DNA of 13,458 nucleotides from JBEKOF01 sp049513975 (GCA_049513975.1 JBEKVM010000145.1:1-13458); one strand, 5' to 3'; numbered from the stretch's first letter, positions 6,597-13,458 are shown. Notes: generated by a model not told the origin, from the sequence alone. Numbers and translations: made by a program.

Positions 6597-6661
6597 GCGC
6601 TGGCGGGTTGGGCCGCAAAGTTGGCTTGCCAAGCGCGCTCCGTTACGGCACTCTCCCCATC

Positions 6662-7147
6662 ATGGAATCCCATGAAATCTTGCGCGAAGTGTTTCAAAAG
6701 ACCAGCCCCAAGCATGCCGCCGGTGAATTGGGCCTTTCCCTTTCCATGCTCTATAAATGGGCCGAGCCGCCCGCGCAAAAAAGCGGCGCGGTCAATCCGT
6801 TGGACCGTGTGGCCAAGCTGGTGCGGTGCAGCGGGGATGAGCGGATCGTGCAATGGCTTTGCCAGCAGGCCGGCGGTTTTTTCATCAAAAACCCAAAAGT
6901 GGGCAAGCCCCATCCCGCCTTCCTGGTGCCCGCCATGAACACCGTCGTGCAGGACTTTGCCGATTTGCTGGGCGTCATGGCCGACTCGGCCCACGACAAC
7001 CAGATCACCGCCGCAGAAGCCAAATCCATCCGGGGGCGCTGGGAGGAATTGAAGTCCGTCACCGAGGAGTTCGTGCGCAATTGCGAAGAGGGGGATTTCC
7101 GCACCATCAAGCCCGCGCACCACGGCGAAAAAATGAAGTCCATTTGA
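6662..7147 (+). CDS. Phage regulatory CII-like (CP76-type) HTH protein
   Basis: The 161-residue protein resembles the phage regulatory CII (CP76) family of DNA-binding proteins. Residues 4-35 ('HEILREVFQKTSPKHAAGELGLSLSMLYKWAEPP') form a helix-turn-helix like those of phage CII proteins, where the Leu-Ser-Leu-Ser-Met-Leu-Tyr-Lys-Trp stretch is the recognition helix. 'NPLDRVAKLVRCSGDERIVQWLCQQAGGFFIKNP' (45-78) follows the family pattern, and residues 90-140 are helical and may mediate oligomerisation. I chose the ATG at 6662, 65 bp after the dehydrogenase stop; an upstream in-frame start at 6608 adds unrelated residues. No other phage gene is visible nearby, so it is either a domesticated regulator or a family that is normally chromosomal in this lineage. 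Its target is unknown. Confidence 0.8.
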   Translation: MESHEILREVFQKTSPKHAAGELGLSLSMLYKWAEPPAQKSGAVNPLDRVAKLVRCSGDERIVQWLCQQAGGFFIKNPKVGKPHPAFLVPAMNTVVQDFADLLGVMADSAHDNQITAAEAKSIRGRWEELKSVTEEFVRNCEEGDFRTIKPAHHGEKMKSI

Positions 7148-7199
7148 CTTTCATTTCGTGTTTCCGGGCGTTAGGTTAGATTGACACGCTAAAAAGATT

Positions 7200-7667
7200 A
7201 TGGCGAATGCGACCAACTTTCCCGGCGGGGTACCTCCCGCCCCATCCGGACCGGCGGATGCCTCGGACTACGACCCGCCTCCCAGCCTGCCGTTGGAGAT
7301 CTTTCTGTTCTGCGCCTTTCTCCTCACGGTGGCGGCTTACGTCGCCGGCCAGCGGTCCGATTTCGCCGCGGAGCAGTCGGAGCAACGCGCCCGCGGCGAC
7401 ATGCTGCACCGCCTGATCGTGGACAAAAACAAGTACCTCGGCTACGTCAAACTCGGGTTCCAGGCGGAGGAACAAAATAATTTCCCCCTGGCCGTTTCCA
7501 ATTTTCAAAACGCCGTCCTCCTGCAAAACACCGGCGAGGCGCACTATCATTTGGGCAATGCCCTGATGCTGCTCTCCCGCACCAACGACGCCCTCAAGGA
7601 ATTCCAGGCCGCCTTGGCCCTGGACCCCAAGCTGAAGGCCCTTGCGCCAGGCGAGCGCAGGCCCTGA
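7200..7667 (+). CDS. Membrane-anchored TPR protein
   Basis: This 155-residue protein has a Pro/Ala-rich cytoplasmic head (1-30), one membrane segment (about 32-50, 'LEIFLFCAFLLTVAAYVAG'), and a C-terminal TPR region (about 76-148). The TPR part includes 'YVKLGFQAEEQNNFPLAVSNFQNAVLLQ' and 'GEAHYHLGNALMLLSRTNDALKEFQAALALDP', about two TPR motifs. The ATG at 7200 follows an AT-rich stretch (ctaaaaagatt) with no Shine-Dalgarno site. It lies 52 bp after the CII-like gene and may share its transcript. It probably holds partner proteins at the inner membrane, but the partner is unknown. It is convergent with the long secreted-protein gene, 41 bp away. Confidence 0.82.
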   Translation: MANATNFPGGVPPAPSGPADASDYDPPPSLPLEIFLFCAFLLTVAAYVAGQRSDFAAEQSEQRARGDMLHRLIVDKNKYLGYVKLGFQAEEQNNFPLAVSNFQNAVLLQNTGEAHYHLGNALMLLSRTNDALKEFQAALALDPKLKALAPGERRP

Positions 7668-7708
7668 CGCGCCAGGGCCGGCCGGAATGATGCCCCCTCC
7701 TTAACGGG

Positions 7709-10700
7709 CTATGGCCCGACTAAAATGCGGTAGGAGCGTTGTTTGTTGGTCGCGTTCGGGTCGGTCACAAGGAAGGAATTGGTCAGCCCGTTGTTGGTGA
7801 CGTACAACGAAGTCCAGTTGCTCAAATTGGTGGACGTTTGCACGGTATAATTCTGCCCGGCCGCCCCGGTCAGCCGCATTTGAAACCGGCTGGCCTGCCA
7901 GAAGGGGGAGGAAAGAACGGGTTTGGGATTGATGATGAGTTGCAAGGAACGGGTGAGCGTGGCTGAAACGTGATCGGTCACACGCACGATGAAATTGCTC
8001 GTGCCGCTGGCGGCAGGCACGCCCGACAGAGCGCCGCTGCCCGCCAGAGTCAAACCGGTTGGCAACGGCTGCGATCCCAGCGCCACCGTCCAGTTGTAAG
8101 GCGGCGTGCCGCCCGTGGCCTGAAACTGGTTGGTATAAAAAAGGCCGGCCTGCGCATTGCTCAGGGTGGTGGTCGTGATCTGCAACGCGGCGCCGGACGC
8201 GATTGTGATCGAATAACTGTTGGTCACTTGATTGCCGTCGGCGTCGGACACCACGCTGACAAACGGGAAGGTGCCGCTCAGCGTGGGCGTGCCGGAAAGG
8301 ACAAAAGACGCGTTGGAACTGGTAATCGTTCCATAGGAAGGGTTCAAGCCCGGCGGGTAGGAACCGCTGAGCAGGGAGGCGCTGTAAGGGAAGCCCGTGC
8401 TGAAAGGGTCGCCTCCAGACACCTCGATTTGGGAGCTGTAATACACACCCACCGTGCCATTGGCCGAGCCGCTGAAGGATACTTGCAGGGCCGGATAGAC
8501 GGCCAGCGACAAAGGTTGGTCCGCCGAGTTCGCCTGGTTGTCAGTCACGCGCACGGAGAAATAATTTGTCCCGATGTCCGCGTTGCTGACCACCCCGGCA
8601 GAGAGAGAGCCGGTGGACGAAAGGCTGAATCCGGGCGGCAAAGCGAGGGAACCCGGCGTCAGCGTCCAGGTGAAAGGCCCGTCGCAGCCGGAATTATTGA
8701 GTTGGAAATTATAACTGGCGCCCACGATCGTGTCGGGCAGGCTTGTCGTCTGGACGGCCAGCGAACCGCACGTCTGCACGGCAAAATTCACCACGACACT
8801 GGCCCCCGACACATTCGCCGGCTGCCCGCCGGGACAGGCATAGCCCTGCGAGTTCAAGTCGCTGCAATCCACGTTCACATTCCAGTTCGCGTTGCCGACG
8901 CTGAAGGAGTAGTGCCCGCCGCTGTCGGTCGTGGTGCTGAGGTTGTCGCCCACGCCATCGCTGGCATAAACATGCACCCCCGCCACCGGACTGCCGCCAT
9001 TATTGGTGACGACGCCGCTGATTTGATACGGGCCTCCCGAGTAGGTGGGAAGGACCGTGAAATTCACCACCACACTGCCCCCCGAAACATTCGTCTGCTG
9101 GCCGCCGGCACAGCCATAGCCCTGCGAGCTCAAGTCGTTGCAATCAAGGTCCAGATTCCAGCTCCCGTTGCCCACGTTGAAGGAGTAGTGGCCGCCGCCG
9201 TCGGTCGTGGTGCTGAGATTGTCGCCCACGCCATCACTGGCATAAACATGCACCCCCGCCACCGGACTGCCGCCATTATTGGTGACGACGCCGCTGATAT
9301 GATACGGGCCGGTGTAAGGAGGAAGGACCGTGAAATTCACCACAGCGTTATTATTGACAATATTGGCGTCCTGGCTGTTGGGACATTGATAATTGCCGGC
9401 GCCCAGCGCGCTGTCCAGGCTGTTGTTGCCGCCGCTGCAAAAGACGCTGACGCTCCAATTGCCATTGCCCACGTTGAACGAATAATTGCCATTGTTATCG
9501 GTATTCGCGTTCGGTTGGTAAGTCTGCCCGCCGATCACGGCATAGGCATAGACCTGGACGTTGCTGATCGGGTTGCCGCCGCTGTCGTGAAGAAAACCGG
9601 AGATTTGATTGGTGGCGATGATCGCCGTGAAATCCACCTCCACCGCCTCTCCCACGCTGATGTTGGTCCCTCCGTTTTGGCCAAAAAGCGGAAGCGAAAA
9701 GAGATAATTGCTGAAGCCGGGATTGGTGTCGTTGCTAATTTGCACGCTCCAGGGGTCGCCGCTCATGCCGCCCACCGCCACCGCCCAGTATCTTCCCTTG
9801 CCCGTGGTTATGACATCCTCTTCGTATTGACTGTTGTTGTCTTGCGAATAGAGCGAAACTCCCGCCAGTGGATTGCTTAGACTGTCATTGATCGTCCCAT
9901 AAAACAGCGCCGTCCCTTTGGCCAGGGGGATGGTCAAGCCCGAAACACTGCCCGAGGTGGTGTCCACCTGCATCTTGTTTTGCGGGGAAAGATAACCGTG
10001 GACCACCAGGCCGCCGCTGTTGACGTCAGTTTTCCATTGGCCGGCATTCACCCCGACGCTGAAATTGCCATTGGTGTCCGTGTAGGCAATTCCCAGCAGG
10101 CTGTTCGCCTCCACCGGAATCAAAATTCCCGGCAATCCGATGCTGGAATTATTGGTGTCAATAACTTTTCCTGAAATGGTTTGCGTGGTCCCAATCAGAG
10201 TCAAATTGGTGCTGAGGTTCGTGCCGGCGCCCAAAAAAAGATTGGCCGCCGCCGCCGTGTCGCCGACAAAATTGCTTTTGGTGGCGACCAGCGAGTAGCT
10301 TCCGGGCGGCACTACCAGCGTATAATTTCCGGCACTGTCGGCCACCACGCCGCCCACCGGCCCCCCCTTGCCAATGGCGCTCAGCGCCAAAACGCCGGCA
10401 TAGGGCACATTCGTGCCGCTGTTGACCACGCTGCCGGTGAACGACTGCCCGGCGAGCGCGTTGGTCACCGTGAAAAGGTTGGTGATGGGCGCAAAACTGC
10501 CCGACGCGCTGTAAACCACATACAAATATTGCCCGACAAAATCTTGCGTGAAGTCGCCCTCCTGAAAATACAACGGCGCGGTGATCTGGCCCGCCGTCGC
10601 GTCCGAGTCGCCGGGAACGTAGTTGTTCGTCACGCCGCTGAAGACCGCCGCCTGTCCGTCGGTCAAATTGAACTGTTGCACCAGTATGTCCCCGGCATCC

Positions 10701-10918
10701 ACCATGCCGTTGGAGTTGGCGTCCAAATACTTCTGCACCACCACGCTGGCGCCGGCGCTCAATCCGGTCACTTGCAGCGTGATCTTCCCGTCGTAAGTGT
10801 TGCTGACCACATTGGGGGTGATGCTCACCGCGACCTGCCCGGAGCAGACGCGGCCAAAGCCGGCCCATGCTGCCAGGACACACAACCACAAGGAGAATCT
10901 CTTCAAGTCAGTTTTCAT
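7709..10918 (-). CDS. Large secreted modular protein: carboxypeptidase-regulatory-like and putative Ig domains
   Basis: The 1069-residue product starts with a signal peptide (about 1-27, 'LWLCVLAAWAGFGRVCSG'). A first domain carries an EF-hand/dockerin-like loop, 'DANSNGMVDAGD' (66-77), likely to bind calcium. Residues 159-715 hold about six beta-sandwich modules of carboxypeptidase-regulatory type, each with a 'GNYSF' or 'GHYSF' turn. The last three (about 437-715) each contain a Cys pair (C494/C512, C593/C603, C685/C695) that could form a disulfide. Residues 719-1000 form about three putative-Ig (He_PIG-like) domains with 'LPPGFSLSSTGSLSG' type loops. The C-terminal 65 residues ('FQMRLTGAAGQNYTVQTSTN') match the closing module of many verrucomicrobial exported proteins. 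It should be exported to the envelope or surface and bind carbohydrate or protein. No catalytic domain is visible. Modules 541-632 and 633-715 are near-duplicates. Confidence 0.88.
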   Translation of the reverse strand: MKTDLKRFSLWLCVLAAWAGFGRVCSGQVAVSITPNVVSNTYDGKITLQVTGLSAGASVVVQKYLDANSNGMVDAGDILVQQFNLTDGQAAVFSGVTNNYVPGDSDATAGQITAPLYFQEGDFTQDFVGQYLYVVYSASGSFAPITNLFTVTNALAGQSFTGSVVNSGTNVPYAGVLALSAIGKGGPVGGVVADSAGNYTLVVPPGSYSLVATKSNFVGDTAAAANLFLGAGTNLSTNLTLIGTTQTISGKVIDTNNSSIGLPGILIPVEANSLLGIAYTDTNGNFSVGVNAGQWKTDVNSGGLVVHGYLSPQNKMQVDTTSGSVSGLTIPLAKGTALFYGTINDSLSNPLAGVSLYSQDNNSQYEEDVITTGKGRYWAVAVGGMSGDPWSVQISNDTNPGFSNYLFSLPLFGQNGGTNISVGEAVEVDFTAIIATNQISGFLHDSGGNPISNVQVYAYAVIGGQTYQPNANTDNNGNYSFNVGNGNWSVSVFCSGGNNSLDSALGAGNYQCPNSQDANIVNNNAVVNFTVLPPYTGPYHISGVVTNNGGSPVAGVHVYASDGVGDNLSTTTDGGGHYSFNVGNGSWNLDLDCNDLSSQGYGCAGGQQTNVSGGSVVVNFTVLPTYSGGPYQISGVVTNNGGSPVAGVHVYASDGVGDNLSTTTDSGGHYSFSVGNANWNVNVDCSDLNSQGYACPGGQPANVSGASVVVNFAVQTCGSLAVQTTSLPDTIVGASYNFQLNNSGCDGPFTWTLTPGSLALPPGFSLSSTGSLSAGVVSNADIGTNYFSVRVTDNQANSADQPLSLAVYPALQVSFSGSANGTVGVYYSSQIEVSGGDPFSTGFPYSASLLSGSYPPGLNPSYGTITSSNASFVLSGTPTLSGTFPFVSVVSDADGNQVTNSYSITIASGAALQITTTTLSNAQAGLFYTNQFQATGGTPPYNWTVALGSQPLPTGLTLAGSGALSGVPAASGTSNFIVRVTDHVSATLTRSLQLIINPKPVLSSPFWQASRFQMRLTGAAGQNYTVQTSTNLSNWTSLYVTNNGLTNSFLVTDPNATNKQRSYRILVGP
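8961..9298 (-). repeat. Recent internal duplication of one 92-codon module
   Basis: A 62-bp stretch at 8961-9022 is identical to 9237-9298, exactly 276 bp (92 codons) away, and similarity continues through most of the module on both sides. The encoded phrase 'ISGVVTNNGGSPVAGVHVYASDGVGDNLSTTTD' is shared by both copies. A more diverged third module precedes them. The exact codon-multiple spacing and the identical bases, including silent positions, indicate a recent tandem duplication. Confidence 0.88.
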
Positions 10919-10956
10919 AAGATACGGTTTATTAAAAAAAGTAATTTTAGCACCTT

Positions 10957-10984
10957 ATCTTATCATGCCTGCTTAATTACGCAA
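10957..10984 (-). promoter_or_regulatory. Candidate promoter of the large secreted protein gene
   Basis: On the minus strand TTGCGT (10984-10979) and TAAGAT (10962-10957) are separated by 16 bp, in an AT-rich stretch within a GC-rich window. Transcription would start near 10950, giving a leader of about 31 bases before the ATG at 10918. No Shine-Dalgarno site lies in that leader. Confidence 0.35.
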
Positions 10985-11068
10985 GTTTTTCCCGATAGTT
11001 CTTTCCAGTCGCAGGAAAGCCCGGGCATTTTGCAATTTGCAAAGGAGGGTGACGATGGATGTTCTTCC

Positions 11069-12217
11069 TCAATACTTCGGCACATTGTGGTCCACTTCGT
11101 CCGCCCAGGCGTCAATGCCGCCGCGGACGCTCTTCAAATACTTGTAGCCCTGTTCGCGCAGGAATTGCAGCGCCTTGAGGGAGCGCACCCCGCTCTTGCA
11201 ATGAATGTAAATGTGCTGGTTGGGATCCAGCTCCGTGAAGCGTTGCGGCAACACACTCAACGGGATCAGCGGCACGCCCTGGACATGGGCGATTTGATGC
11301 TCATCCGGCTCGCGCACATCAATCACCCGGATGCCCAGCTTGGGGTCGTCCAGCGCCTCTTTCATCTGCTGCACGGTGACTTCGTCCGGGTTGGAGACGG
11401 GCTGGGCCGCCGGGTCGGGGATGCCGCAGAACACCTCGTAATCAATCAACTGGGTGATCGTCGGATTTTCCCCGCACAAGGGGCATTGGGGATCGGGGCG
11501 CAGCCGCAGTTCGTGGAACTTCATTTCCAGCGCGTTGAGCAGCAGCAGCCGGCCCAGCAGGGAACTGCCCTTGCCCAGCGCCAGTTTCAAAATCTCGGTG
11601 GCCTGGATGCACCCGATGATGCCGGGCAGCACCCCCAGCACGCCGCCTTCCGCGCAACTGGGAACCATCCCGGGCGGCGGCGGTTCGGGATACAAACAGC
11701 GGTAGCACGGGCCGTGCAAATGCGGCGCGAACACGCTGGCCTGGCCTTCAAATCGAAATATCGAACCGTAGATGTTGGGCTTCTTCAGCAGCACGCATGC
11801 GTCGTTGGTCAGGTAGCGCGTGGGAAAGTTGTCCGTCCCGTCCACCACGATGTCGTAGGGCGCGAGAATCTCCAGCGCGTTTTGGCTGGTCAGCCGGGTA
11901 TTGTGCAGCGCCACCTCGACGTTGGGATTGATGCGGTTGATGGTGTCGCGGGCGGATTCGATTTTGGGCCGGCCCACGTCCGCCGTGCCGTGGATGATCT
12001 GGCGCTGGAGATTGGAAAAATCCACCGTGTCAAAATCCACCAGGCCGAGCTTGCCGATGCCCGCCGCCGCCAGGTACATGGCAATGGGCGAACCCAGCCC
12101 GCCCGCGCCGATGCACAGCACGCTGGTCGAACAGATTTTCTTCTGCCCGGCCAGCCCGACCTCCGGCAGAATCAAGTGGCGCGAGTAGCGCCGGATTTCG
12201 TCATTGTCCAATTGCAT
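11069..12217 (-). CDS. moeB: E1-like adenylyltransferase (MoeB/ThiF) fused to a C-terminal rhodanese domain
   Basis: This 382-residue cytoplasmic enzyme should adenylate the C-terminal Gly-Gly of a small sulfur-carrier protein (MoaD, ThiS or similar) and help load sulfur for molybdopterin, thiamine or cysteine synthesis. The E1-like domain (about 1-255) has the nucleotide-binding loop 'GAGGLGSP' (37-44), 'VDFDTVDFSNLQRQIIH' (60-76), the 'DGTDNFPTRYL' stretch (126-136) and Cys188 in 'PSCAEGGVLGVLPG'. Two Cys pairs, C171/C174 and C245/C248, make a zinc site. The rhodanese domain (about 275-382) has Cys340 in 'IHCKSGVRS', which would carry a persulfide. Human MOCS3 has the same domain order. The ATG at 12217 follows only a weak GAGACC site. 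No carrier protein or other sulfur-transfer gene lies in the window, so the pathway is not settled; the gene symbol is by family. Confidence 0.9.
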   Translation of the reverse strand: MQLDNDEIRRYSRHLILPEVGLAGQKKICSTSVLCIGAGGLGSPIAMYLAAAGIGKLGLVDFDTVDFSNLQRQIIHGTADVGRPKIESARDTINRINPNVEVALHNTRLTSQNALEILAPYDIVVDGTDNFPTRYLTNDACVLLKKPNIYGSIFRFEGQASVFAPHLHGPCYRCLYPEPPPPGMVPSCAEGGVLGVLPGIIGCIQATEILKLALGKGSSLLGRLLLLNALEMKFHELRLRPDPQCPLCGENPTITQLIDYEVFCGIPDPAAQPVSNPDEVTVQQMKEALDDPKLGIRVIDVREPDEHQIAHVQGVPLIPLSVLPQRFTELDPNQHIYIHCKSGVRSLKALQFLREQGYKYLKSVRGGIDAWADEVDHNVPKY

Positions 12218-12488
12218 ATCAATTCAGGTCTCGCAGAGTAATTCAGCCCGCCGATAAAGCAAGCGGGGCGCAGGCGAAAGGCGGAGGCTGAATGGAGTTG
12301 TGGAGTGGTGGAGTGATGGGCATGGTGGTTGAAAAAAGCACTTTGATTTACTTTGATTCGGTTTGATGGGACTTGGTTGGGAAAACTCCTTTTGGCGCAC
12401 AAATGGTTCATGCACAGGCACTTGAATCGATTTGCCGCAGAAATGCCCAAAAGGCCCAGCGCGGCAGAGCCGCAAGCAAAAGCATTGC

Positions 12489-12570
12489 ACCACGGATTTC
12501 ACGGATTTCACGGATTCGAAACTTTTCGGATCTCTTGTCTTTCATCCGTGCCATCCGTGCCATCCGTGGT
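12489..12570. repeat. Hairpin made of degenerate 9-bp tandem repeats (cacggattt type)
   Basis: The left arm at 12489-12516 is three imperfect units of cacggattt. The right arm at 12543-12570 is three units of ccatccgtg. The arms are 28 bp each and pair with few mismatches around a 26-bp centre. Similar 'cacggattacacggat' sequences are a familiar intergenic pattern in Verrucomicrobia and some other phyla. No CRISPR-like spacers are present. Confidence 0.75.
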
Positions 12571-12581
12571 AAAAAATCCTC

Positions 12582-12629
12582 GCCATTGACCTTCATTAAC
12601 CTTCATTAACCTTCATTAACCTTCATTGG
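12582..12629. repeat. 10-bp tandem repeat, three perfect units plus degenerate ends
   Basis: cttcattaac repeats exactly at 12591-12600, 12601-12610 and 12611-12620, flanked by one degenerate unit on each side. The array starts 11 bp after the cacggattt hairpin. The unit length is near one helical turn and is not a multiple of three, so it is not coding. Confidence 0.85.
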
Positions 12630-12923
12630 AATTGCTGCTGGCAGGGAGCTTGCGGGGATTGCTACCCGTCCTGCCCGCCCGCGCCAGTTGCGACCGGGCG
12701 GTGGCGCTTCTGAGAGTGCCTACGTGTCTCACGGGACAGATTCAACCATAGGTTCTAATTTCTGTCAAGCCCCGGTTTGAAGAAAACGCAGAATGCAGAA
12801 TCGGGTTTGAACAAGATCCCCCTTCGCCGAGGCTACGGAGGACAAGGAACACTGCGATCACGGAGAAAGAAAAGAATCTCTGTTTGCTCTGTTCCCTGTT
12901 CAAACCCCTCTTTGGGGGTCTGG

Positions 12924-13015
12924 ACCCGTTAACCCGTTAGGACCCTTTTAAACAAAGGGTTTTTTTGAGGTCCGACCCGTTAGAATACCCGTTAGAACCC
13001 GTTAGGAACCCGTTA
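12924..13015. repeat. Six direct copies of acccgtta (iteron-like)
   Basis: Exact copies begin at 12924, 12932, 12975, 12987, 12997 and 13008. The last four are spaced 10 to 12 bp apart, close to one helical turn, as iterons in replication origins are. A hairpin with a T-tract splits the array. The array ends 43 bp before the recognisable part of a Rep gene remnant (13058), which makes a relic origin worth considering. A degenerate intergenic tandem repeat is the simpler alternative. Confidence 0.6.
12942..12966 (+). terminator. Intrinsic terminator-like hairpin
   Basis: acccttt at 12942-12948 pairs with aaagggt at 12954-12960 around a taaac loop, and tttttt follows at 12961-12966. This is the textbook shape for a plus-strand terminator, though the stem is short and only moderately GC-rich. 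No plus-strand gene ends just upstream, so it may belong to a lost gene or be a chance product of the repeats. Confidence 0.4.
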
Positions 13016-13057
13016 GATTTTGTGAGCTTGTGTCACGAATACCAATTTCCTGGGACT

Positions 13058-13327
13058 GGCGCTTTCACCTTCGCGTCCAACGTTATCACCAGGCGTTACG
13101 AGGATTGGATTTGCGTTCTGGAGCCGCACAGAGACGGCGTGTGGCATCTCCATGTGGTGGTGGCTGTCAAAGCAGACATTCGGACCGGCACTGACATTGA
13201 AACCCTCTCCAACTACAAGCTGCCTTACTGGATGCGGCGCGGGAAGCACCTGCGCAATGAGGCGTTGGCGGCGGAATGGCAGGTGTTGCGGGAAACCTGC
13301 TGCAAGTATCGTTTCGGGCGGGCGGAA
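13058..13327 (+). pseudogene. Remnant of a rolling-circle replication (HUH/Rep) protein gene
   Basis: Translating 13058-13327 in one frame gives 90 residues containing 'YEDWICVLEPHRDGVWHLHV', then 'KADIRTGTDIETLSNY' and 'EWQVLRETCCKYRFGRAE'. This pattern matches bacterial and phage Rep proteins of the HUH class. The His-Leu-His at 13145-13153 fits the metal-binding HxH motif. The remnant starts inside the domain, without the N-terminal motif. After 'GRAE' the homology stops where the family would continue toward its 'YxxKY' catalytic Tyr motif; from there the frame runs into unrelated sequence and the repeat at 13358-13451. The frame has no stop before the window end and a GTG at 13022 could start it, so a short expressed ORF cannot be excluded. 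I judge it a degraded gene cut at both ends. Confidence 0.65.
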
Positions 13328-13357
13328 CGAAATGACGGAGAAGACAAGAAAAGACCT

Positions 13358-13451
13358 TTGCCCGCAGATAACGGGGCAGATGTACGCAGATGGGAAAGGA
13401 AGAACTCTGATTCTTTTTTTATCTGCGTGAATCTGCGTCATCTGCGGGCAA
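13358..13451. repeat. Hairpin made of degenerate ~10-bp tandem repeats (atctgcgtga type)
   Basis: The left arm at about 13358-13391 consists of cgcagat-containing units. The right arm at 13421-13451 reads atctgcgtga, atctgcgtca and tctgcgggcaa. The outermost 12 bp (ttgcccgcagat and atctgcgggcaa) pair perfectly, and the rest pairs with a small bulge around a 29-bp loop. It lies 30 bp after the point where Rep homology ends. Confidence 0.75.
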
Positions 13452-13458
13452 TTCCGGA

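Larger units (their letters stand above)
12218..13021. other. Repeat-rich gene-free region
   Basis: About 800 bp with no credible gene. It contains a degenerate run of 'tggagtggtg' type (about 12290-12325), a short run of 'ctttgattta' type (about 12340-12366), a perfect gcggc/gccgc hairpin (12461-12473), the 'cacggattt' hairpin (12489-12570), a 10-bp tandem array (12582-12629), GC-rich imperfect hairpins near 12640-12715, and the acccgtta repeats (12924-13015). Open frames crossing these repeats read as repetitive peptides such as 'ISRISRIRNF', typical of repeat translation and not of protein. Confidence 0.65.

Noticed and set aside
7660..7679. Hairpin (ggccctg/cagggcc) spanning the stop codon of the membrane TPR gene as a terminator
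   Set aside because: A seven-base stem without a T-tract, in a GC-rich context where such pairings are frequent.
7970..9880. 636-residue open frame on the plus strand
   Set aside because: It is antisense to the large secreted protein and rich in Arg, His, Gly and Ala without any domain. Low stop density opposite a GC-rich gene with this codon use explains it.
10181..12241. 686-residue open frame on the plus strand
   Set aside because: It runs antisense through two unrelated genes and the AT-rich gap between them, which no real protein would do. No domain is visible.
12353..12609. Two overlapping plus-strand frames of 78 residues
   Set aside because: The peptides (ISRISRI, RAIRAIRG) come from the tandem-repeat hairpin read in different frames.
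12489..12629. Possible CRISPR array
   Set aside because: Units are 9-10 bp and contiguous, with no 25-40-bp spacers and no cas genes nearby.
13013..13441. 142-residue minus-strand frame at the right end
   Set aside because: The plus strand of the same stretch shows Rep-family residues, and part of this frame is the hairpin repeat.
1..13458. tRNA, rRNA or riboswitch
   Set aside because: I looked for T-loop-like GTTCRANNC signals with a matching acceptor stem and found none. No known riboswitch core was recognised by eye; covariance-model searches (tRNAscan, Rfam) would be decisive.

Overview
The window most resembles the chromosome of a Verrucomicrobia member of the Pedosphaera/Limisphaerales type. 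This is inferred from protein style, not from a database search. The clues are a sigma-70 factor fused to a membrane segment and a pilin-like tail, a large secreted protein of carboxypeptidase-regulatory and putative-Ig modules with a C-terminal module ending in a 'YTVQTSTNLSNWTSL' type motif, GC-rich codon use, very few recognisable Shine-Dalgarno sites, and intergenic spaces full of degenerate hairpin repeats.

Layout. 1-350 is a gene-free stretch with GC-rich and CT-rich hairpins. 351-2573 (+) holds a TPR protein, a small coiled-coil protein and the sigma-factor fusion. 2574-3023 has no convincing gene but carries a long inverted repeat. 3024-5098 (-) holds a secreted cyclophilin, a cytoplasmic cyclophilin, a 66-residue protein and, after a 167-bp repeat-rich gap, a Nudix hydrolase. 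5099-5324 is a divergent intergenic region with a second copy of the long inverted repeat. 5325-7667 (+) holds a secreted PQQ-type sugar dehydrogenase, a phage CII-like HTH regulator and a membrane-anchored TPR protein. 7709-10918 (-) encodes a 1069-residue secreted modular protein, and 11069-12217 (-) an E1-like MoeB/ThiF enzyme fused to rhodanese. 12218-13458 is mostly degenerate repeats, with the remnant of a rolling-circle Rep (HUH) gene at its right end.

How the genes work together. No multi-gene pathway is complete here. The tight units are the tandem cyclophilins plus the 66-residue gene (gaps of 10 and 12 bp, a likely operon) and the three plus-strand genes at 351-2573. The remaining genes look like single housekeeping or envelope genes separated by repeats.

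I did not find a clear new multi-gene system. The signals most worth a second look are non-coding: (a) two copies of a GC-rich inverted repeat whose four arms are all homologous; (b) three unrelated sequences sharing one architecture, a hairpin whose arms are short-period degenerate tandem repeats; and (c) a Rep remnant preceded by six copies of an 8-bp iterated motif.
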